A stretch of DNA of 64,000 bases. Origin: Gonatopus flavifemur (lineage: Eukaryota > Arthropoda > Insecta > Hymenoptera > Dryinidae). The translations under genes were made by a program, and so were the position numbers. A model generated the notes under the pieces. That model made no database searches and was not told the origin of the DNA. It was given only the letters and a program-made list of their open reading frames with translations. Below are positions 53,995 to 64,000 of this stretch, one piece after another. The stretch lies in NCBI GenBank assembly GCA_018340375.1, contig JAFFJZ010000103.1:62001-126000 (forward strand). The letters are read 5' to 3'. Each line of letters starts with the position of its first letter. Position 1 is the stretch's first letter.

Positions 53995-54510
53995 GAGGGG
54001 CAAGGGGACTCACGGTGATGAAGCACCCCGATGTGAGAGGCAAGGGGACTCACGGTAATAAAGCACCCCGACGTGAGAGGCAAGGGGACTCACGGTAATT
54101 AAGCACCCCGACGTGAGAGGCAAGGGGACTCACGGTAATGAAGCACCCCGACGTGAGAGGCAAGGGGACTCACGGTAATAAAGCACCCCGACGAAAGAGG
54201 CAAGGGGACTCACGGTAATAAAGCACCCCGACGTGAGAGGCGAGGGGACTCACGGTAATAAAGCACCCCGACATGAGAGGCAAGGGAACTCACGGTAATA
54301 AAGCACCCCGACGTGAGAGGCAAGGGGACTCACGGTATTGAAGCACCCTGACGTGAGAGGCAAGGGGACTCACGGTAATAAAGCACCCCGACGTGAGAGG
54401 CAAGGGGACTCACGGTAATAAAGCACCCCGACGTGAGAGGCAAGGGGACTCACGTAAATCAAGCACCCCAACGTGAGAGGCAAGGGGACTCACGAAAAAC
54501 AAGCACCCCA
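53995..54510 (+). repeat. 40-bp satellite, about 13 copies
   Basis: GAGAGGCAAGGGGACTCACG followed by GTAATAAAGCACCCCGACGT repeats about 13 times with few substitutions, starting 24 bp after the transposase stop. Spacerless tandem copies rule out CRISPR. GC content is well above the surroundings. Confidence 0.95.
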
Positions 54511-54740
54511 AAGGGATCAAATTTCCGCCGCGTCCACGTCGCTGGTCCTGGGTCATGCTGAGAGCGAACAGTCATATAGTTGCTTTGGTTTCTTGATAAA
54601 CTGTGTCTACAGCTGAGATATATTTTCCGAATTTTGTACTGTTCTTGTCGTACCCAGATCCTCAACGAACTTCAAGATGTTTCGGGTCGAAATGAGGGAA
54701 ACAATATTCCACCTTGAAGTGTTTTCATGTAGAATCAATG

Positions 54741-55320
54741 ATACTTCCAGGACTTTTCACAATTTTTTCCTCACTCAGCACATCAAAAAACATAGATGTA
54801 AGAGGTAAGAGTTCAAAATATGAAATAAATAAATAAATTGGATCTGGGAATCACCTTTTTCAAGGTCAAGGACGCTTTCAGGATTTTTTTCCTGATTTTT
54901 CTCGTACTCAGCATTTCAAAAAAACTACGTACACAAAATGTGAGTTCAATATAAGAAAAAAAGGACCTCGACCTTGAATTGACCTTTTACAAGGTCAAGG
55001 CTGCATCTTTGATTTTTTCCACCATTTTTTTCGTACTCAGAACATCAAAAAACATAGATATGCACAGTTTGAGTTCAATATATGGAGAAAAAACAAATTC
55101 GACCTTGGATCGACTTTTTCCAAGGTCAAGGACCTATCCTTGATTTTCTCCACCATTTTTTTCTTACTCAGCACATCAAAAAACGTAGATATGCACAGTT
55201 TGAGTTCAATATATGGAGAAAAAACAAATTCGACGTTGGATCGACCTTTTTCAAGGTCAAGGACGCATCCTGGATTTTTCCCACTATTTTTTTCGTTTTC
55301 AGCGCGAAGAATTATGATGA
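54741..55320 (-). repeat. Right 130-bp array, inverted, about 5 copies
   Basis: Reverse-oriented units of the 50356 array: CGTACTCAGCACATC-type phrases near 54773, 54902, 55033, 55163 and 55293, with TTTTTCAAGGTCAAGGACGC and AGTTTGAGTTCAATATATGG. It mirrors the left array across the transposase. Confidence 0.9.
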
Positions 55321-55509
55321 AAAAACACCCAAAAATCATTTCACACATTTTTTTGCATTGACCTCTCTCTTCCGGACGGGACTGGTCCCAAAAGGGACCA
55401 CCTGTTTGGTCGGAGGTTGGTCGTGAGTTATATATTTGATTGATGCATCAAATACACGATTTGGAAGAGATCGATTTGTACTGAAAATTCCCCGTCCTCT
55501 AAAGGTTAT

Positions 55510-57081
55510 CCATCACGGTGCTAATCCAAGGTAATAGTACATACTGAATGGCCATATGAATTCCTAAGGTTCCTCAAAACATCAAAATCAATGAATTGTA
55601 AAATGTTTATATGTTTTCTGCGGCCTTCAGGAATCAATATTCTATGCCGTCATTTCAAGAGAGTTACTATTCTCCAAACACTAAATTCCATCGCAACAAG
55701 GAAAAAAAAACTCTGCCAATTGGCACATGGCTTCTTCGTTTGTGTTGGGAAAAAAATACATGTTTCCTTTCTCTCTCCCGTTTTTCTTAGAGAATCAGGT
55801 TGGAATTCATATAGGGCTGCGATCAACACTGCAGTAAGCTGAGGTGGGAATTTCATGACAAGTGGATGATAGAAACGGAAGTTATCCGCATTTTAACGAT
55901 GTCTACGAAATTTCCAAATTTTGTTTCGAAGCTCAGTGCTTACCACTTTCTTCCTTCAATTCCGATTTGTTTGGAATTTACACCATACGACTAACCCCCC
56001 GTAAACTGATTATACTACAAGTTTCATGGCATTTGGATGATACCGACATGGGGGAGGCATGCTTCCAAAATATTGTCAAATGATGTGGATCGCGAAACAA
56101 AAATTTTCCACAGTTTTGAATCGATTAGAATGAAACTCATATGGGACCACTATCGGATCATCATTCGAACGTGGTATGAGTTTCATCGCAATCGGATATT
56201 AGGAAGCGGAGATATACGCGTCCGCAAAATTACGATTCTTCGAAAAATTTCTCCTCACCCCTCCCGTTCTTCTGTAACGATGAGGTTGAGGCTTTCAACT
56301 TAAATGGAACCACTATCAACACTGCACATGACTCTGGTGAAAATTTCATCATGATCGAATGATCCGAACAGAAGATATACACGTTCGCAAATTTGTTACA
56401 TACACACAGACAAATAGACAGACAAAAAGGAACCTGATTTGCTTTTTTTTTACTCCCCCCAATTCCAATGTGCCTGAAATTTATATCAAATAACTAACAT
56501 CTCGTGAATCGAATATACTCAGAGTTCCAAGACATTCGGATAATATGGACATGGGGAAGGCATGCTTAAAAAAACAATACAGATTCCAAAGAAACATTGT
56601 CCACAGTTTTCAACCAATTTGGATAAAACTTATATGAGACCACTATCGGGTCATGACTAAAACGTGGTTAAAGGTTGATCGAATTCGGATAATAGGGAGC
56701 GAAGATACACGCGTACGCAAAATGTTCATTTGTCAGAGTTCTTCTCATCCACTCAATTCTTCTGAATGAATCAGGTTGAAACTTATATGGGACCACTATC
56801 ACTCTGGTCTACAACTGCGATGGAAATTTTGAAACGATCGGTTGAGCAGAACGGGAGATATAGGCGTACGAAACTTAGGGGAGCTACAGCCACACAGACA
56901 GACAGACAGACGAACAGACGACCGACCGACAGACAGACAGACAGACACGGTAACAAAATTGTTCCCCGAATTCTGAGGAACATTTTGGTCTAGGAGATTT
57001 TCAATTTCGAGACAAAACAGATTTCGGCTCCCCGAAACGATCACAAAGCTTCCCTCTACACGAGGAGGCAAAATTCAAGAA
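55510..57081 (+). repeat. Diverged interspersed repeat with (CAGA)n tract
   Basis: Phrases such as TATGGGACCACTATCGG, GAAAATTTCATCATGATCG and GGAGATATACGCGTCCGCAAA recur near 55800, 56130, 56300, 56630 and 56777 at irregular spacing. An ACAGACAGACAG microsatellite lies at about 56894-56949 and a shorter one near 56403. This looks like decayed copies of one non-coding repeat; the class is unknown. Confidence 0.5.
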
Positions 57082-58067
57082 TAAAAAAAAATTACTTTCG
57101 ACTTCTCCAAATTATTTGAAATATTGAGCAACTCTTTAGGAATTTTTCCCGAACTGATCTTCAGAGAGAACTTTTAAAACATGAAAAACTCACATATTTC
57201 CATAAGAGACAGGTAAACAAAAAATGTTCGATTTTTCTGCTTGACTCTTATATATAACATATATATCAGTGGCAGAAAATCCTATAAACCAGCCTATTAC
57301 CTGTATGTTACATAATAGTTACATATGGAATATATCCTCCAAATTCATTCACAATTGTAATATAGTTCCTCGTATCGTCATGTGAATCAGTTGGAAATCC
57401 TGACTGCATTTGATTACCGTGTTACGTAATTTTCATTTTACGTTTTGTAATATCGATGTAACATTCATGTAACCGTTTTCTTCGGATTGTAGTCCCAACG
57501 TGACCCCCTGCACATCTGTTTGCATTTTGTGTTGCGTCAATATGCCTCTGACCATCACATTCTTCCACCGAATTTCGCTGAAATTCAATATTTCAATCCT
57601 CAAACTGAAAATATTGAATATCTCAGCAACCAATGAACGAATTCAATTCTTTCCAACGTATATCGAGATCGACAAAAAAGCGACAAAGTCCTATGCAATT
57701 CTTCTTCTTTTCTCATCCCTCTGAACCGAGATTGTGCCAGCGGAACAGTTCCGCTAGCACAACCATCATTATTTCGGAATCTTGGAGAGCGACAAATTCG
57801 GGACTGGTGTTCCAAATTAGCGACAAATTCCTATATAGGTTTCTTTCGATTTTGCTCATTCGGATGTTCCAGCGTAACTGACGTTAGTGACTTGTATTCC
57901 TATGAAGGATTCTGCTCTGGTACCTCTGGTTATCAAACTACAGAGGTCCAAAATCCACAGATTCCGTTCAATCAGCTCTTTTGGAGATATAATTTCTCAA
58001 ATTACATGTTTTTATAAAATTATCTTCGGTATTGTTTTCCGGAGCTTTTCTTCTGTTCTTCACAATT
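57082..58067. other. Unassigned DNA
   Basis: No gene or repeat recognised; short open frames only. Ends with AATT (58064-58067), the possible left target duplication of the next element. Confidence 0.35.
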
Positions 58068-59029
58068 GAGCGGCCGGATCTAACAACCAGCTGCGCGCTC
58101 GAAAAGACGTAAAAGTATTGTCCAAGCCGTGACGTCACACACCAAAATTAAAAATTGCAATTTCGGAAAACGAAAAATACCAGGTGATAGGTCTTGAAAA
58201 ATTAACCCAAGTCTCCGTTTGTGATTTTTTTCTGTAATCAGTAGTTTCTTCGTAAAAAAATAAAAACTGAAAATATTTGCAGTCTGAAAATCAATGTTTT
58301 TCAACATTAAACTCGCTGTAACTTTTTTATTTTCCAACGTATCGAGATGAATTTTATCAATTTTTATTCGTGAGACCTTCCCGAAGACGATGATGTTGAA
58401 AAAACTCGCAAAAAATCATTGAAAATTATTAATTTTTAAATCCAAAGTGATTTTTTAATCCAATCATATTTTTTAAGCTTCGTATTAAAAAAGTGATGGA
58501 TAAAGTTTAGGCAGGAGAAAACTTCCAGCGACAAAGTTGTTCGTTAGTGCATCAACCAACTTTGTGGAAAATTTCAGATCGATTAAGCTATTAGTTTGAA
58601 AGATACAGCAATTTATTCATCAGCGCGTAACCTATATTCTTTATGATTCCTAAATAGTTGCAGGTTAACCGTAAGAGACTGTATGAAACACGAGTCCACT
58701 CTATTCCTCAATACAGGCTTATGTTTTTTGTGTCGAATAATCCGAATATCAAGCTATTTTTACATGATGGATTCTTCATTATAAACAAATAAACCAGTTG
58801 TTCAAAACAATGTTATGAACGAAAGCTTGATATTTGAGACAAATTGTGTAAGCAAACAAGTTTCTTCTCCTTTTTGTGGAGGAATAAATTATGTATGAAC
58901 TATGTTTCCAATACTACGATTATTTATTTATATCATCAATTATAATTATATCCAAAATATGGAATTTTTTTTTAATAATGAATTGTATCGGTGTCTCAAT
59001 ACTTCAATTTCCTGATGAAGGAACATTGA
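58068..59029 (+). repeat. Left long TIR
   Basis: Pairs with 61855-62813. Contains a CRE-like TGACGTCAC near 58131 and the phrase CCATCACTTTTTTAATACG in inverse form. Non-coding; short frames across it occur in both copies. Confidence 0.9.
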
Positions 59030-59373
59030 GTAAAACATCATTCATACAAGATTTATTCTTTATTGTTCTAATGTATCACTGAGGATAACATGTCCCATCA
59101 ATGAATAACGGGAAACATTTTTGAAAAAGTCATATACTCATTTCCAGGATTCAATGAATATCAGGTATTAAAATTTGTTCAACCATTTTATTTCAAGGTA
59201 ATGAACTTTTTAACATTAACATTTACTTTATAACATAACTTTTTAACATAAACTTTTTAATGAATAAAATATGAAATTTTATATAGCTTCCAAATGAAAC
59301 GATAATTGAGAATACAAAAAGAGAATTAAAAATGAAAACAATGAATGAAATAATTGAAAGAAAATTAGAATTC

Positions 59374-61227
59374 TCATTTTCTTCGTTGCTTTTTCGAACC
59401 ATCTGTTTCTGATTTTTGGGTTTTCCTAGTTTTGCTTATAGCTTCTATCGACGATTTGTTGAATAAACCATTAAAAAACTCTTGCCCACTCATACTCAAA
59501 TACTTCATTAATGCTTGGACATCATTCAATTTTTGTTGACTTATTCCGACCGAATCAGCTAATGGTGGATTCAACAAATCATCAAAAACAGTATTTGATT
59601 CCACAGTGTGACTTCTCGGTTTTCCACTATAATCATGAAACAACTCAATTTGTTTATTTGGAAAATATACCATTTTTACCGCATCTCCGATGTGCAAATC
59701 TGTCGGTTTTTTAATTCCATCTAATAAAGTTTCAAAATTTTTAACCGTACACGCAGAATCTTTTATTATTTTGAATGGTGGTTTTCTCGCATTTTGAATT
59801 ATGTCATAGTATTCTTCATCGGTTTCTATGGTCTCTATTTTTTTCTTTTTTTGTCCATACATCCCAAAATTGCGGTCACATGAACAATAAGAATGTCCAC
59901 GTACAGGAAATAAATGTTGGATCTCAATCTGTAATTTTTCAGACAACAAAGACAAAAAATGCATGACCAAATGATTTTTACTTTGCCCTCCACAACCATC
60001 CGAAAATAGATCAATTTTATCGTAGTAAGAGATTTCCAATTTGCGACAAATTGTATCATAGAGGAGATTGCACACCGTATTTGCTCCTTTTTTGTATTTG
60101 CCTTCGATAAAAAAATGCATATAACTATTTTTTTGATCTCCGAAAGTATTAACATTGAAAACGTGCAACCATATGAGTCGTCGATAAAATTGATCTGAGA
60201 CCGGAATTTTTGGAAGAGGCAAATTCTGGCCAAAATCAAATTCCAAACATAAAACCTGATTTTCAGTGAGCATAGATTTTTTTAACAATTTGTGTTGGTC
60301 TACAAGTTCTTCGTGTTCCATTGAATCTTCATCATTTGCATCATTTTTATATTCGAAACAGAAGTTACAAACGTCAGTACGTGGCTTTCAAAACGTGAAA
60401 TTCAAATTATGATTAAAATATTTGATATAAGTTGACTCGCTTAAGGGAACATTCGAATCGCCCGCTTTACTGGTATAATACTCGAGAAACAAACTGTACA
60501 ATTAAGTTAACGTTAGATCAGGATTATCGAAATACTGCAATGAGGAATCTTCACGCTTATAATGGCACTCCGAATGAGGTATAGACGAGCAATGGTCTAG
60601 AATCATTTTTTTCACGTCAGGAGTCAATCGAATCGAACTCTCCTTGCTCCCTTTACCTCGGTTATCTCCTAGAGACTCGTTATTTTTCATTTTATTCTGG
60701 ATTATAGCGGGTCTGGATTTATCAATTTTTAGCAGAGAACATAAAAAGCTTCGACACACTGATGGATGGGTTGTTTGATGATGACAAAAATATTCCCACG
60801 AAGTAATTTTATTCATTCTTCCTTCCGATGAATTTGGAGTTTTCATCCACGCAATAAACAGTTTTGAGCGGTATATTCGCCAGTTGATTTCCAGAAGACA
60901 TGAAACAACTCTTTTTGCTGCGAGATTTCAATTTTTTTGTAACATTCCTTCCTGCAACAAGATTGAACGTTTTCAAACTCTTTTGCCACGACAGTCTGGT
61001 TGAAACGGGATACATACTCATTGTCCTAAGATTAAAAACAGATTTTCATTGCAAGAATTTCCAGGAAAAGAATATCAATGTTTTGAAACCATCAATCATC
61101 TAAGGAATCTTGTTTCTACATTCATGTAACTTACCTTGTTTCTTGCTGTTTTTTTCTCATTTTGTTTCCGATTAATCTTATTTCTCGTTCGTTTTCTTGC
61201 ATTGATTGAACTTTCCACAACGGACAT
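59374..61227 (-). pseudogene. Transposase-like gene (GCGGQxKN family), spliced and broken
   Basis: Exon 1, 61227-61135, encodes a basic start (MSVVESSINARKRTRNK) ending at a GTAAGT donor. Exon 2 begins after TTAG at 61025 with DNEYVSRFNQ and CCRKECYKKI, then ELFHVFWKS. After a 1-nt frameshift near 60850 come TSWEYFCHHQTTHPSVCRSFL and HCSSIPHSECHYKRED. A TAA near 60502 (probably from CAA) and a TGA at 60390-60388 interrupt before KPRTDVCNFC. The remainder, open to 59374, has LEFDFGQNLPLPKIP, YRRLIWLHVFNVN, the acidic motif IDLFSDGCGGQSKNH and FPVRGHSYCSCDRNFG. Paired Cys motifs suggest zinc binding, and SDGCGGQ resembles an RNase-H-like catalytic strand. I recognise this as a widespread uncharacterised arthropod transposase-like family but cannot name the superfamily. 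Its place inside TIRs supports the role. Confidence 0.8.
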
Positions 61228-61559
61228 TTTTCAGGAATAAAAACAAGAGGATATTTATGTACGCTGTTAAATAAGTAGATAATTTTCAGATAATAATTAT
61301 TTCAATATAGCGAAATTTCACTGAATCAAATTCAGAGGATATTTTAGCATAATCAGTCAACGTCACAACTGACACTCATCTGTAAACAAAAGAACGCCGA
61401 GAAACAATACAACAACGAATGAACCATACAATATGCACACGTCCGGCTTTTTTTTGTTTACGAATGAGCGTAAGCTGCAATGTTGGCTAATTAGATAAAA
61501 ATATTCCCTGAATTTGAATCAGTGAAATGTCACTATATTCAAATGATTATCCGAAAATT

Positions 61560-61854
61560 ATGTATTTAAAACATTGATGTTCTTCTCCTGGGAATTCTTA
61601 CAATAAAAATCCGTTTGTAATCTTAAGGGAATGAACATGTATCTCGTTTTAACAAGACAATCGTTGCAAAAGAGTTTGAAAACTTCAAATCGTACCGCAA
61701 TTGGAACTGTTATGAAGAAATTGAAATCTTGCAACAAAAAGAGTTGTTTCACGTATTCTGGAATCAACTGGCGAATATACAGCTCTAAATTATTTACTGC
61801 GTTGAATGATGTTGATGAAAGCTTCAAAATCGTCGGAAGGAAAAATATTCCCGT
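61560..61854 (+). repeat. Inverted partial copy of transposase exon 2
   Basis: Read on the plus strand, ATTCTTACAATAAAAATCCG, GTTGCAAAAGAGTTTGAAAAC and AAAAAGAGTTGTTTCACGTATTC match the minus-strand exon 2 and the preceding intron end (about 60860-61095) at roughly 80-85%. The copy has stops and indels. It faces the real exon across a spacer of about 460 bp that holds exon 1. Confidence 0.8.
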
Positions 61855-62813
61855 CAATGTTCCTTTATCAGGAAATTGAAGTATTGAAACACCGATACAA
61901 TTCATTATTAAAAAAAATTCCATCTTTTGGATATAATTATAATTGATGATATAAATAAATAATCGTAGTATTGGAAACATAGTTCATACATAATTTATTC
62001 CTCCACAAAAAGAAGAAGAAACTTGTTTGTTTACACAATTTGTCTCAAATATCAAGCTTTCGTTCATAACATTGTTTTGAACAACTGGTTTATTTGTTGA
62101 TAATGAAGAATCCATCATGTAAAAATAGCTTGATATTCGGATTATTCGACACAAAAAACATAAACCTGTATTGAGGAATAGAGTGGACTCGTGTTTCATA
62201 CAGTCTCTTACGGTTAACCTGCAACTATTTAGGAATCATGAAGAATATAGGTTACGCGCTGATGAATAAATTGCTGTATCTTTCAAACTAATAGCTCAAT
62301 CGATCTGAAATTTCCCACAAAGTTGGTTGATGCACTAACGAACAACTTTGTCGCTGGAAGTTTTCTCCTGCCTAAACTTTATCCATCACTTTTTTAATAC
62401 GAAGCTTAAAAAATATGATTGGATTAAAAAATCACTTTGGATTTAAAAATTAATAATTTTCAATGATTTTTTGCGAGTTTTTTCAACATCATCGTCTTCG
62501 GGAAGGTCTCACGAATAAAAATTGATAAAATTCATCTCGACACGTTGGAAAATAAAAAAGTTACAGCGAGTTTAATGTTGAAAAACATTGATTTTCAGAC
62601 TGCAAATATTTTCAGTTTTTATTTTTTTACGAAGAAACTACTGATTACAGAAAAAAATCACAAACGGAGACTTGGGTTGATTTTCCAAGACCTATGACCT
62701 GGTATTTTTTTTTTTTCGAAATTGCAATTCTGATTTTGGTGTGTGACGTCACGGCTTGGACAATACTTTTACGTCTTCCCGAGCGCGCGGCTGGTTGTTA
62801 GATCCGGCCGCTC
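61855..62813 (-). repeat. Right long TIR
   Basis: Inverse of 58068-59029, starting AACATTGACGGG-side at 61855 and ending CCGGCCGCTC at 62813. It directly abuts the inverted exon copy. Confidence 0.9.
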
Positions 62814-62817
62814 AATT

Positions 62818-63698
62818 GCGTAATCTGTTTTCGTAAGAAAGAATTCTTTCCAACAAATTTAGCAAGTTCAGAGTTATTTTTCGATTTTTTCTCAATTTCG
62901 ACAATTTTGAAAATTTTTTGAGTTAGCTCATCTGAAAGTTGGATTTTTTCAGCTCCGAAATCGTATAAGAGAAATTATGGAAAGGAAATTTTATCTGACA
63001 TTCGCAATGGTTTGAAGCGCGCGCCTCGCATATTCCTATTAGCTACTGAACGTTCTGATACGGTCCGTCATACCGTTGACGTGGAGTTGATGTGAAACGA
63101 ACTGTTATTCAATAAAATATGATTTCTCAATCATGCCAATGATTAGATACAATGTTACCGTACCCTTATATTATCAAACTTCATCAATCACAGCTTTCGA
63201 AATTATGGAACATAATAATGAATAAATATACATAATATAATGAACATGAAATGATTCTGCTCTCTAGAAAATACACTGGCTTCTTCCCCGTATAACCCAT
63301 ACGCTTCTGTATCAGGAAGGATGTCGGGAAACTTTTGTTGTAGACTCGGAAAAATAGTTCTCAAACCCATTCATTTGAATTTGTGATCAATTTTTCTCAA
63401 TGTGATGAACAATTGGAATTCTGTAAACATCTTCGATACATCAAACATATCGACGATGTTCATGTGTTTCCCCTTGTTTATACGCATACTTCATATAACT
63501 TGATGTCACACGGAAAATCGCATCGCATGGCACGATCTTGAATTGTAAGTAAAATTTTTTCAATTCTAAATATGATTCGCAATTCGTGATGAAAATCAAT
63601 TTTTTCTTTTTCGACTGTGTAATTGTGTTTGTTTGTAGGCAATTTGATGAATAGATGGAATACAGCATCATTGACACAACATTTCTTGATTCTCAAAA
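62818..63698. other. Unassigned DNA
   Basis: No gene recognised; AT-rich. It may include the upstream region of the open frame that starts at 63699. Confidence 0.35.
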
Positions 63699-63983
63699 AT
63701 GTCTGCAACTCAAAGTTTCGTTGATCGTTGTTGTGACCCTTTGCACATAATCCATCACAAATTCGAACCAAGAGATTTGAGAACTATTTATCCAAATCTA
63801 CAAAGAAAGTTTCCTAGTATCCTCCCCGATGCAAAATTGTGTGGGTTATGTAGAAAAGAAGCTGCTGCTTGTTCTGGAGAGAAGCCTCAAATTGATGCAC
63901 AAAATGATTCGTTCGGTCATGTTTCACTCGAGGTGGTGATGTCATATTTGCAATTGCTGAAAAGACTATTTGTACATCAATGA
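63699..63983 (+). CDS. Hypothetical Cys-rich open frame, possibly a 5' exon
   Basis: The 94-residue frame starts MSATQSFVDRCCDPL and contains LRTIYPNLQRKFPSI and LCGLCRK. The paired cysteines (CC near the start, CGLC near residue 48) with a helical linker resemble a short zinc-binding N-terminal module seen in uncharacterised insect proteins of the CCNP..KICxxCRK type. The frame ends at 63983, 17 bases before the window edge; a GAG/GTGGTG donor near 63930 could splice it onward outside the window. Gene or transposon remnant cannot be decided. Confidence 0.35.
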   Translation: MSATQSFVDRCCDPLHIIHHKFEPRDLRTIYPNLQRKFPSILPDAKLCGLCRKEAAACSGEKPQIDAQNDSFGHVSLEVVMSYLQLLKRLFVHQ

Positions 63984-64000
63984 GAATGAACAACACATTC

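Larger units (their letters stand above)
50277..55505 (+). mobile_element. piggyBac-like transposon, 5229 bp
   Basis: Perfect 15-bp TIRs CCTTTAGAGGACGGG (50277-50291) and its inverse (55491-55505) are flanked by the same four bases TTAT (50273-50276, 55506-55509). In order: left end with palindrome GGTCCCAAAAGGGACC; four 130-bp repeats; a large palindrome with a nested foldback; a plus-strand transposase pseudogene (52406-53971); a 40-bp satellite; about five 130-bp repeats in opposite orientation; a second copy of the GGTCCC palindrome (near 55376-55404); right end. piggyBac normally duplicates TTAA, so TTAT is unusual. Confidence 0.85.
58068..62813 (-). mobile_element. DNA transposon with about 960-bp TIRs (4746 bp)
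   Basis: Inverted repeats at 58068-59029 and 61855-62813 start GAGCGGCCGGATCTAACAAC and are roughly 95% alike by eye. AATT on both sides (58064-58067, 62814-62817) may be the target duplication, although it is palindromic and could be part of the repeat. The centre carries a broken spliced transposase-like gene (59374-61227, minus) and an inverted partial copy of its second exon (61560-61854, plus). Confidence 0.85.

Noticed and set aside
53995..54510. CRISPR-like array
   Set aside because: Units are contiguous with no unique spacers and lie inside a eukaryotic transposon; it is a minisatellite.
56783..57071. Cys/Val/Ser-rich minus-strand frames
   Set aside because: Produced by translation of the CAGA microsatellite.
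61558..61980. Separate minus-strand gene of 140 codons
   Set aside because: It is the antisense of an inverted copy of transposase exon 2 plus part of the right TIR.

Overview
The window reads as transposon-dense eukaryotic DNA, most likely from an insect genome (a hymenopteran is plausible but not shown). It is AT-rich. It has spliceosomal introns with GT/AG borders, many target-site-duplicated (TSD) transposons, and no bacterial operon structure. I recognise no conserved host gene. The only host-like signals are a possible promoter and first exon near 47.5 kb (CRE and CCAAT motifs plus a splice donor) and a GC-rich open stretch on the minus strand near 48.5-48.9 kb.

Layout. 0-5.7 kb: a hairpin insertion, a truncated mariner and a degenerate 227-bp tandem array. 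5.7-7.8 kb: a small TA-flanked inverted-repeat element holding a hAT-type MITE and a complete mariner with an open 354-aa transposase. 8.6-15.2 kb: a BEL/Pao LTR retrotransposon with nearly identical 216-bp LTRs and a 5-bp TSD. 15.2-20 kb: small MITEs and unassigned DNA. 20.1-29.7 kb, all on the minus strand: a zinc-finger, DDE-like transposase gene followed by a spliced CIDE-N-domain gene. Two other TA-flanked transposons are inserted into the transposase gene, and removing each with one TA copy restores the frame at the junction. 31.1-36.7 kb: a Transib element with a RAG1-core-like transposase. Its 29-bp terminal inverted repeats (TIRs) start CACAGTG, the RSS heptamer, and mirror-image arrays of a 121-bp repeat flank the gene. 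36.7-49 kb: more TA-flanked elements, a 1.2-kb hAT-like element, tRNA-like sequences, a near-perfect 321-bp palindrome and the host-like stretch. 50.3-55.5 kb: a piggyBac-like element with 15-bp TIRs, mirror-image 130-bp arrays, nested palindromes, a frameshifted transposase and a 40-bp satellite. 58.1-62.8 kb: an element with about 960-bp TIRs, a broken spliced transposase gene and an inverted copy of one of its exons. The window ends with the start of a Cys-rich open frame.

The strongest leads are three. First, the adjacency of the CIDE-N gene and the C2H2/DDE gene, which may be two genes of one transposon. Second, the Transib element with heptamer-type ends. Third, the finding that two unrelated DNA transposons (Transib and piggyBac) share the same design: a central transposase bounded by long mirror-oriented tandem arrays. 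The mariner is the only element with no visible lesion. All family assignments come from motifs read by eye; no database search was run.
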